From Chrysaora quinquecirrha (lineage: Eukaryota > Cnidaria > Scyphozoa > Semaeostomeae > Pelagiidae), in the NCBI GenBank assembly GCA_014526335.1, contig JACTAT010000160.1, forward strand, positions 1 through 64,000: a stretch of DNA of 64,000 bases, given 5' to 3'. The notes beneath the pieces are model-generated. The model saw nothing but the letters and a program-made list of their open reading frames with translations, was not told where the DNA came from and did not search any database. Positions 55,701 through 64,000 of the stretch are shown here, piece by piece; within the stretch, counting starts at the first letter, position 1, and every line of letters begins with the position of its first letter. The translations under genes were made by a program, and so were the position numbers.

Positions 55701-58700
55701 GATAAGTGGATAAGTGGATAAGTGGATAAGTGGATAAGTGGATAAGTGGATAAGTGGATAAGTGGATAAGTGGATAAGTGGATAAGTGGATAAGTGGATA
55801 AGTGGATAAGTGGATAAGTGGATAAGTGGATAAGTGGATAAGGGATAAGTGGATAAGTGGATAAGTGGATAAGTGGATAAGTGGATAAGTGGATAAGTGG
55901 ATAAGTGGATAAGTGGATAAGTGGATAAGTGGATAAGTGGATAAGTGGATAAGTGGATAAGTGGATAAGTGGATAAGTGGATAAGTGGATAAGTGGATAA
56001 GGATAAGTGGATAAGTGGATAAGTGGATAAGTGGATAAGTGGATAAGTGGATAAGTGGATAAGTGGATAAGTGGATAAGTGGATAAGTGGATAAGTGGAT
56101 AAGTGGATAAGTGGATAAGTGGATAAGTGGATAAGTGGATAAGTGGATAAGTGGATAAGTGGATAAGTGGATAAGGGGATAAGTGGATAAGTGGATAAGT
56201 GGATAAGTGGATAAGTGGATAAGTGGATAAGTGGATAAGTGGATAAGTGGATAAGTGGATAAGTGGATAAGTGGATAAGTGGATAAGTGGATAAGTGGAT
56301 AAGTGGATAAGTGGATAAGGGGATAAGTGGATAAGTGGATAAGTGGATAAGTGGATAAGTGGATAAGGGGATAAGGGATAAGTGGATAAGTGGATAAGTG
56401 GATAAGTGGATAAGTGGATAAGTGGATAAGTGGATAAGTGGATAAGTGGATAAGTGGATAAGTGGATAAGTGGATAAGTGGATAAGTGGATAAGTGGATA
56501 AGTGGATAAGTGGATAAGTGGATAAGTGGATAAGTGGATAAGTGGATAAGGGGATAAGGGATAAGTGGATAAGTGGATAAGTGGATAAGTGGATAAGTGG
56601 ATAAGTGGATAAGTGGATAAGTGGATAAGTGGATAAGGGGATAAGTGGATAAGTGGATAAGTGGATAAGTGGATAAGGGATAAGTGGATAAGTGGATAAG
56701 TGGATAAGTGGATAAGTGGATAAGTGGATAAGTGGATAAGTGGATAAGTGGATAAGTGGATAAGGGGATAAGTGGATAAGTGGATAAGTGGATAAGGGGA
56801 TAAGTGGATAAGTGGATAAGTGGATAAGTGGGATAAGGGATAAGTGGATAAGTGGATAAGTGGATAAGTGGATAAGTGGATAAGTGGATAAGTGGATAAG
56901 TGGATAAGTGGATAAGTGGATAAGTGGATAAGTGGATAAGTGGATAAGTGGATAAGTGGATAAGTGGATAAGTGGATAAGTGGATAAGTGGATAAGTGGA
57001 TAAGTGGATAAGTGGATAAGTGGATAAGTGGATAAGTGGATAAGTGGATAAGTGGATAAGTGGATAAGGGGATAAGTGGATAAGTGGATAAGGGGATAAG
57101 TGGATAAGTGGATAAGTGGATAAGTGGATAAGTGGATAAGTGGATAAGTGGATAAGTGGATAAGTGGATAAGTGGATAAGTGGATAAGTGGATAAGGGGA
57201 TAAGTGGATAAGTGGATAAGTGGATAAGTGGATAAGTGGATAAGGGATAAGTGGATAAGTGGATAAGTGGATAAGTGGATAAGTGGATAAGTGGATAAGT
57301 GGATAAGTGGATAAGTGGATAAGTGGATAAGTGGATAAGTGGATAAGTGGATAAGTGGATAAGTGGATAAGTGGATAAGGGGATAAGTGGATAAGTGGAT
57401 AAGTGGATAAGTGGATAAGGGATAAGTGGATAAGTGGATAAGTGGATAAGTGGATAAGTGGATAAGTGGATAAGTGGATAAGTGGATAAGTGGATAAGTG
57501 GATAAGTGGATAAGTGGATAAGTGGATAAGTGGATAAGTGGATAAGTGGATAAGTGGATAAGTGGATAAGTGGATAAGTGGATAAGTGGATAAGTGGATA
57601 AGTGGATAAGTGGATAAGTGGATAAGTGGATAAGTGGATAAGTGGATAAGTGGATAAGTGGATAAGTGGATAAGTGGATAAGTGGATAAGTGGATAAGTG
57701 GATAAGTGGATAAGTGGATAAGTGGATAAGTGGATAAGTGGATAAGTGGATAAGTGGATAAGTGGATAAGTGGATAAGTGGATAAGTGGATAAGTGGATA
57801 AGTGGATAAGTGGATAAGTGGATAAGTGGATAAGTGGATAAGTGGATAAGTGGATAAGTGGATAAGTGGATAAGTGGATAAGTGGATAAGTGGATAAGTG
57901 GATAAGTGGATAAGTGGATAAGTGGATAAGTGGATAAGTGGATAAGTGGATAAGTGGATAAGTGGATAAGTGGATAAGTGGATAAGTGGATAAGTGGATA
58001 AGTGGATAAGTGGATAAGTGGATAAGTGGATAAGTGGATAAGTGGATAAGTGGATAAGTGGATAAGTGGATAAGTGGATAAGTGGATAAGTGGATAAGTG
58101 GATAAGTGGATAAGTGGATAAGTGGATAAGTGGATAAGGGGATAAGTGGATAAGTGGATAAGTGGATAAGTGGATAAGTGGATAAGTGGATAAGTGGATA
58201 AGTGGATAAGTGGATAAGTGGATAAGTGGATAAGGGGATAAGTGGATAAGTGGATAAGTGGATAAGGGGATAAGTGGATAAGTGGATAAGGGGATAAGTG
58301 GATAAGGATATAAGTGGATAAGTGGGTAAGGGGATCAGTGGATAAGTGGATAAGTGGATAAGTGGATACGTGGATAAGTGGATAAGGGGATAAGTGGATA
58401 AGTGGATAAGTGGATAAGGGGATAAGGGGATAAGTGGATAAGGGGATAAGGGGATAAGGGATAAGTGGATAAGTGGATAAGGGGATAAGTGGATAAGTGG
58501 ATAAGGGGATAAGAGGATAAGTGGATAAGTGGATAAGTGGATAAGGGGATAAGTGGATAAGGGGATAAGTGGATAAGGGGATAAGTGGATAAGTGGATAA
58601 GGGGATAAGTGGATAAGGGGATAAGTGGATAAGTGGATAAGTGGATAAGTGGATAAGGGGATAAGTGGATAAGTGGATAAGTGGATAAGGGTATAAGGGG

Positions 58701-61700
58701 ATAAGTGGATAAGGGGATAAGTGGATAAGGGGATAAGTGGATAAGGGGATAAGTGGATAAGTGGATAAGTGGATAAAGGGATAAGGGGATAAGTGGATAA
58801 GTGTATAAGGGGATAAGTGGATAAGGGGATAAGTGGATAAGGGGATAAGGGGATAAGTGGATAAGGGGATAAGTGGATAAGTGGATAAGTGGATAAGTGG
58901 ATAAGGGGATAAGTGGATAAGGGGATAAGTGGATAAGTGGATAAGTGGATAAGTGGATAAGTGGATAAGGGGATAAGGGGATAAGTGGATAAGTGGATAA
59001 GGGGATAAGTGGATAAGTGGATAAGGGGATAAGTGGATAAGTGGATAAGGGGATAAGAGGATAAGTGGATAAGTGGATAAGTGGATAAGGGGATAAGTGG
59101 ATAAGGGGATAAGTGGATAAGGGGATAAGTGGATAAGTGGATAAGGGGATAAGTGGATAAGGGGATAAGTGGATAAGTGGATAAGGGGATAAGTGGATAA
59201 GGGGATAAGCGAATAAGGGGATAAGTGGATAAGTGGATAAGGGATAAGTGGATAAGTGGATAAGGGGATAAGTGGATAAGTGGATAAGGGATAAGTGGAT
59301 AAGGGGATAAGTGGATAAGTGGATAAGTGGATAAGGGGATAAGTGGATAAGGGATAAGTGGATAAGTGGATAAGGGGATAAGTGGATAAGTGGATAAGGG
59401 GATAAGTGGATAAGGGGATAAGTGGATAAGTGGATAAGGGGATAAGTGGATAAGGGGATAAGTGGATAAGTAGATAAGTGGATAAGGGGATAAGTGGATA
59501 AGTGGATAAGGGGATAAGTGGATAAGTGGATAAGTGGATAAGTGGATAAGTGGATAAGGGGATAAGTGGATAAGTTGATACGGGGATAAGTGGATAAGTG
59601 GATAAGTAGATAAGTGGTTAAGTGGATAAGGGGATAAGGGGATGAGTGGATAAGTGGATAAGTGGATAAGGGAATAAGTGGATAAGTAGATAAGTGGTTA
59701 AGTGGATAAGGAGATAAGTGGATAAGTGGGTATGTGGATAAGTGGAAAGGTGGATAAGTTGTTCGCCTAGTGCCTAGTGGGGGGCACTCTTAAATACTCG
59801 GGTAGTGGGGGTTTGCGGCCAGATTTGGTGACTCTTTGCCTTGGTTTTACTTGAGAATGGGTATGCTTTTTTAGTATTTTTTACCTGAGAATTGGTGCAT
59901 TTTTTCAAATTAGTTCAATGAGTAATTTTCTAATTAATCTGCCAAAGATCGATAAATGTTGTTGAAAATGCTAGAATCCAGATCTTAATAGCTCTTTTGT
60001 GGTTTTTGTTGTACTTCTAAAATTGGTGCAAAAAGTTCATCTACCTACGGGTTGGTTTCATAAAATAAAATCACCTGAGGGTGAGTCTAAAAAAAATTCC
60101 GCTTTCCACACACCCCTACCAAAATATGAAAGATTGACCCAGGAATAAATTCCTGGTGTTTCGTTCAAACAACCTCAAAAACTAAGTTTTGGAAAAACTC
60201 TTTGTTCGCCACAGAATAGTTTTAGAAAAGAGATGAAACGAACCTTGGCTGGAATGTTGTACCCTTCTAATACAATATCTTCCTTCAGCATACGAGCTAA
60301 TGCAGGGAGTGCTGGAGTCGGCCTACGGTATTGTAAAAGTATATAAGAAATTAACAGAGCACGTTGCTCATAGTTGGCGTGTCCAAGAAGCAAGCTAGCA
60401 TACAGTATTCCCTTAGGCCTCACTAGGGGGGTAAGCATACCCTAAAATTTTTTCCCTTACCATACTTCTTATCCTTTGTAAGTTTTCTCCCTTTCATTCA
60501 AGAAATTTACAAAACGATATCCAGTATTCCCGTTAATTTGGCCAGGAGACCCTTTATCCCATTTATTTTATCTGGAAGCATCCCGAATCCCTATGGCCCT
60601 AATACCCTATATAAACAAGTCATTTACATCCAAACCCTTAAATCTTTTTTCAGACATCGTCCAGTTCCTCAAACTTGGCGTCACTAGGGTACGAGACCTC
60701 CAGCTGCCTTCGTTTGCCGCATTAATCACAGTAACTGTACTTGTTAGAGTTGCTGATACCCTACACTTTCTACCCGTCAGCCTCACAAAACAAAAACACA
60801 AATACCAAAAACTATTTTACCCCAAGACCTGAAATTGAAATGCACTAAAAACCAACACTTTCTGCCCCCAAAGCCTGATATAACAAAAACACTGATACCA
60901 AAAGCTATTCACACCCACACCTGCAATTGAAACACACTGGTACCATACACTTTTTACCCTCCAGCCCGATAAAACAAAAACACAAACTATTTTACCCCCA
61001 AACCTGCAGTTGAAACACACTAATACACTACACCTTCTACCCTTAAGCCTAGCTGATACTTAGGACAAGCAACTCTAACAAGTACAGTATACACAACTAT
61101 TTGATTGTGAATGGATTAAGACAAACCTTGCAGATTCTTTGAAGCAGGCTCTCAAATAAGGCATTTTCTGGAAGTTTGAAGCACTGATTGTGTTATCATT
61201 ATTGATATTCTGTTTGACTTCTTTGAAGAGCTTTTCTTGATTGTCAGGATTCGAACCCAGCCAGTACATAAGCCAAAATGTTGTTAGTGATGTCTGAAAA
61301 GACACAAAAAAAACATGATTACAACTGGAATCAATAGAATGTTAAAAAATACTGTAAAACAACTTGAAAAGTGACTCAATACGGCGGGTCTGATTAGGTA
61401 AGCTTACGTTAGGTCAGGTCAATTCAGGTCGGGTCAAGTCATGTCAGTCAGGTCACGTCACGTCATGCACGTCAGATAAGATCAGGTCAGGTCAGGTGAG
61501 GCCAGGTCGGGTCAGGTCAGGTCAGGTCAGGTCAGATAAGATCAGGTCAGGTAAGGTGAGGCCAGGTCGGGTCAGGTCAGGTCAGGTCAGGTCAGGTCAT
61601 GTAAGATAAGATCAGGTCAGATCAGGCTAGATCAGGTCAGGCCAAATCGGATAAGGCCAGGCTGGGTCAGGTAAGATCATGTCAGGTCGGGTCAAGTCAC

Positions 61701-63626
61701 GTCACGTCAGATAAGATCAATTTAGATAAGAAAAGGCCAGGTCAGGCAGGTCAGGTCAGGTCAGGTCAGGTCAAGTCAGGTCAAGTCAGGTCAAGTCAGG
61801 TCAAGTCAGGTCAGTTCAGGTCGTGTCAAGTCGAGTCAATCCAATCTAATCCAATCAAATTAATCCAATTCCAACGAATAGCACAGAATCGAAATCAGAA
61901 CTGACTGATCGATTCTAGTCAAATCAGGTCACATCGAGTCGAATATGAATGAAACGAATGAAATCAAATAGAATCAAGTCGAATTGGACCGAATTGAATC
62001 GAATTAAATAAAATCAAATTACCACTTATTTACCTTTCTCAGTCAAAAGCTTAATGTATGAATAAAGTTCTATATTAAAGTATGATTAAAGCTAAAGACA
62101 CAAACATAGTTTTGATTTGCTTACTGTATCAAGCCCTGCTGGATAAACATCAATTGCATGAGTAGCACATTCTATTGCCGTCATACCGTCTTTTTTCATA
62201 AGATATGCAACGAAAGAAGTCTCTGAGAAAAGAAGAATAGATCAATCTTCGCGAAAAATACGTCGTAAGTACATAGTTTAGCGAAGTAAAGAGAAAAGCC
62301 AAAAGCGCTTCAACACGGCTTAAATGACGTTAAATCTAAATGCTCTTACAACCCTCATTAGTAGGTAAACCTTCTACTACTCGAGACCTCGAGACCTCGA
62401 CCCTGGCTGTGGCGCTACCGTGGCTGGGCTCGAACCCTGGCCACATTGAGCTCCTAACACCACGAGTCAGCTGGATTACACCAAGACGCCACAGCACCTT
62501 CACAAAGGAGTGATAGGACCCAGGACTAAAAACTGAAGATCTAAAATCATAGGGCAAGCATAGATTGGCGTAGCTAACAGAGGGCACGGGGGAAATCGGC
62601 CCTCAAATCGTCGGCATAAGAGGTTATAGGCTAAATCTAATACAAAGATGCTGTAGGATACGACTTGGTTAGTTTTCTTAAAGCCAAGCCATTATTTTAT
62701 TTTACCACGCCCCTTTCTCTCTAAAATGCTGCATGTCTGGCTACGCCACGGTACAACGTAAATTTGGTTTAAACAAAATGATAGAAGTCTTACCGATATC
62801 TTTGTTAATCGGAGTCCCTTTCCTCTCAGCTTCTTTAAAATGCTCAAAGACATTATTAACAAAGTACATGCCATTTTTGTAAAGCTCCACTAAGTTTTTC
62901 TGAAACTGTCTGTATTCAAATGGGTAGATATATTTAAGCCAACTTGCTTTTGACAATTTGTAACTTGTGCTAAAAACAGCACTCATTGCTTCATATGTTT
63001 TCAACGCTCTCTCGTTAGGGGGATTACTGAGCAAACCAATGCGCTGACCAAAATCAAATGTACCAATAGCTAAAAAGAGACAATACAGCAATAATAGTAA
63101 ATACATATAAAACCATGTAGAATATGCAGGGTCCCGAGCGAAAGTGCGGAACCAAAGGTATCATACCGGACCCTTAGGACATAATGGAAGAGAGTTTCAT
63201 TTTTACGGACCCTTTCAGAACCCGGCCTCGGACCTTTCCCGAATCCCAGCGGAACCCCCCACTCAAAGGTACTGGTCCGTAGGTCCACTATCCCATCGAG
63301 AGGCCTAAGGCGTCTAAAACTGGGGAGGCCTAAGGCGTCTATAACTCTACCCTTGTTGTCTCTTGGGATGGTGAATCTGCGGAGAAGTAGTCTGGTATAC
63401 AGATATTCAACGGTGAAATGAGATTAACTTACACTCCATGGCCCATTTTTCCAGGACAGTCTTCAGAACATCTTGAACCACGTTGTTTTTATCTCGCATA
63501 AGGCTTAACATTCCAACAGCATCCGCAGCAACGTCACAAAATCGAGGATAGTAGTTTTTAATATTGATTGGCTTAAGCAAATGCTTATTGAAGATGCGAC
63601 GAAGCTCTGCCCATTCTTCGTCTTGC
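49742..63626 (-). CDS. Cytochrome P450 (mitochondrial-clan-like), 5' end beyond window
   Basis: Haem monooxygenase. Exons seen, high to low: 63433-63626, 62794-63069, 62125-62222, 61127-61293, 60244-60322, 51144-51306, 50856-50898 and 49742-49855. Earlier exons, with any targeting peptide, lie past 64000. Motifs in order: [16 protein letters not shown] (C-helix region), [14 protein letters not shown]-helix AGLDTTS, K-helix ExxR as KESAR, then GYNIPAK, PERW and the haem loop [10 protein letters not shown] with the Cys ligand. ESIGT and the PERW pattern suggest the mitochondrial clan (inference). The intron 51307-60243 contains the 7.5-kb octamer array. The junction between the last two exons does not keep frame with the GTATGT donor (one base short), so an indel, a hidden micro-exon or an odd splice site is present. 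The stop follows FALYERKT. Confidence 0.85.
49921..50342. mobile_element. MITE of the TACACGTG..GTAGCCGCGG family, copy 2
   Basis: Starts TAAGCCGAAGCAACACGTGC and ends CCACACGTGGAGCCGCGGAT. It contains GTCGCAAAACATTGATTTGG, TTGCGACATGTTTTGGCGTG and repeated TTGTCGCAGAG. Located in the last P450 intron. Confidence 0.65.
51351..51845. mobile_element. MITE of the TACACGTG..GTAGCCGCGG family, copy 3
   Basis: Starts TAAGCCGCGCGGCACGTGCG and ends GGACCTGTAGCCGCGGTTA. It contains GCTATGACATTATTGAATAC and TGTCGCAAAACATGCG. It begins 45 bp upstream of the haem-loop exon of the P450 gene. Confidence 0.65.
52005..52215. repeat. Direct flanking duplication of the octamer array, left copy
   Basis: From ACATGTTGTTGAAAATGC to TATCAAAATATGAAAG..CCAGG. 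The same ordered words occur at 59955-60145 just outside the right edge of the array, with moderate divergence. Confidence 0.8.
52261..59759. repeat. 7.5-kb array of the 8-bp unit GTGGATAA
   Basis: Roughly 930 head-to-tail octamers inside a P450 intron. Variant units (GGGGATAA, GTGGATAC, GTGGGTAA, GGGGATCA) are frequent at 52300-55400 and 58230-59700. The core, about 55500-58220, is almost pure GTGGATAA. Units at both extremes decay (GTCGATAA, GTGGCTAA left; GTAGATAA, GTGGTTAA right). Because 8 codons span three units without a minus-strand stop, the minus strand shows a 342-codon open frame of STYPLIHL repeats (52851-53879), which is an artefact. Short GGGATAA units interrupt phase in the right two thirds. 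Confidence 0.98.
59955..60145. repeat. Direct flanking duplication of the octamer array, right copy
   Basis: AATGTTGTTGAAAATGCTAG through ACCAAAATATGAAAGATTGA, matching 52005-52215 in the same orientation. The array therefore sits between two copies of one older sequence. Confidence 0.8.
60735..61045. repeat. Tandem repeat of about 90 bp, four copies
   Basis: Each unit reads approximately ACACTTTCTACCC..CAGCCTCACAAAACAAAAACAC..ACTATTTTACCCC..CCTGCAATTGAAACACAC. Starts fall near 60765, 60857, 60945 and 61030. It lies in the P450 intron between 60322 and 61127. Confidence 0.75.
61385..61860. repeat. AGGTC pentamer repeat
   Basis: A 5-bp AGGTC array with interruptions such as AGATAAGATC. A 60-bp block around GATAAGATCAGGTCAGG is itself duplicated (61477 and 61539 regions), showing two-level tandem growth. 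Decays to AATCGAATT-type words at 61840-62010. Confidence 0.9.
62381..62520 (-). mobile_element. tRNA-derived SINE, copy B
   Basis: Minus strand: GTGCTGTGGCGTCTTGGTGT (degenerate box A), then GTTAGGAGCTCAATGTGGCC, box B GGTTCGAGCCC and CACGGTAGCGCCACAGCC. About 80% like 36195-36300 by eye. It lies in a P450 intron and was followed by a duplicated CTCGAGAC. Confidence 0.6.
63300..63345. repeat. Short tandem duplication (GAGGCCTAAGGCGTCTA)
   Basis: The 17-bp word occurs twice, 27 bp apart, in the P450 intron between 63069 and 63433. Confidence 0.7.
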
Positions 63627-63739
63627 CTGCAAAGAGAAGGGACATCAGAGAGGCCCCTCAAGGGGGCTGCGAAATCACGCAATCATGCGCAATTTTTGGA
63701 CGATTCACGCAATCACGCACGGCAAAACGTCGAACTTGT

Positions 63740-63915
63740 TCACACAAGCACATCCACTTTTGGTACGGATAGGCCTTGCGTGTACACACAATTTCTAGAG
63801 CCGATCCATTTCTGGTCTGCAAACCGATCTACTTTTGGATCGTTTTGAAAAGCGTTCCACTTTAGATCCGATCTACGTTTGCATCGTGTAAACAGGTGAT
63901 CTGATCCAAAACTGG
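63740..63915. mobile_element. Fragment of the GGGCNACGTTTACACG MITE family
   Basis: Shares TTTTGGTACGGATAGGCCTT, ATCCATTTCTGGTC and TTCCACTTTAGATCCGATC with 38343-38746, including its inverted organisation. Confidence 0.6.
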
Positions 63916-64000
63916 CCCTCTTCGTTATATTATGTTAGATTTGTCATGAAAGTTTTCACTGCCCAAATAATGCTCTCACTATCATTGCTGAATTTTAAGT

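Noticed and set aside
52261..59759. Resemblance of the minus-strand unit TTATCCAC to the bacterial DnaA box TTATCCACA, and of the array to a telomere
   Set aside because: The ninth base is T instead of A in the array, the context is an animal intron, and the unit is not a known telomere repeat.
60760..61860. CRISPR-like arrays in the 90-bp and AGGTC repeats
   Set aside because: No regular unique spacers; plain tandem repeats in introns of an animal gene.

Overview
This is a 64 kb window of animal nuclear DNA, AT-rich and full of introns. Genes have canonical GT..AG introns, and most of the remaining sequence is short inverted-repeat (MITE-like) transposons, SINEs and microsatellites. The proteins present (peflin, TOM22, PEX7, a forkhead factor, a class A GPCR, a P450 with mitochondrial-clan-like sequence, a BTB protein) indicate a metazoan. 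Intronless GPCR and forkhead genes with this repeat mix suggest an invertebrate, perhaps a cnidarian; that assignment is inference. One 500-base assembly gap lies at 21290-21789.

Left part (1-20 kb). An 18-bp minisatellite opens the window. Next comes a head-to-head pair of paralogous short-chain dehydrogenases sharing a 239-bp promoter; the second copy has lost the usual catalytic serine. An intronless class A GPCR (minus) and a three-exon TOMM22 gene (plus) follow. TOMM22 converges on a seven-exon peflin gene (minus, 17727 to 7941). Peflin shares a 208-bp head-to-head promoter with an unidentified plus-strand coiled-coil gene (17936 onward).

The most striking feature is inside peflin intron 5: a 4,565-bp, nearly intact P-superfamily transposon (9460-14024). 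It has 42-bp perfect terminal inverted repeats, 24-bp perfect subterminal inverted repeats and a 7-8 bp target duplication. It carries two convergent genes: a THAP-domain transposase on the plus strand, broken by one apparent frameshift, and a two-exon C2H2 zinc-finger protein on the minus strand. The minus-strand protein resembles the C-terminal region that the transposase itself seems to lack.

Middle part (20-35 kb). Mostly gene-poor DNA with MITEs, a GTTA microsatellite and the gap. The one clear gene is an intronless FoxB/FoxAB-type forkhead gene with an eh1 repressor motif (28814-29623, minus).

Right part (35-64 kb), all genes on the minus strand. An eleven-exon BTB-domain gene with a predicted C-terminal membrane anchor (46598 to 35407) is followed by an intronless PEX7 gene (47022-47966) and the 3' half of a cytochrome P450 gene (63626 to 49742; its first exons lie beyond the window). 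One P450 intron holds a 7.5-kb array of an 8-bp unit (GTGGATAA), with a homogeneous core, degenerate edges and a directly repeated flanking sequence.

The genes are housekeeping or signalling genes with no shared pathway. Their order suggests only shared promoters (SDR pair, peflin with its neighbour) and convergent ends (TOMM22 and peflin).
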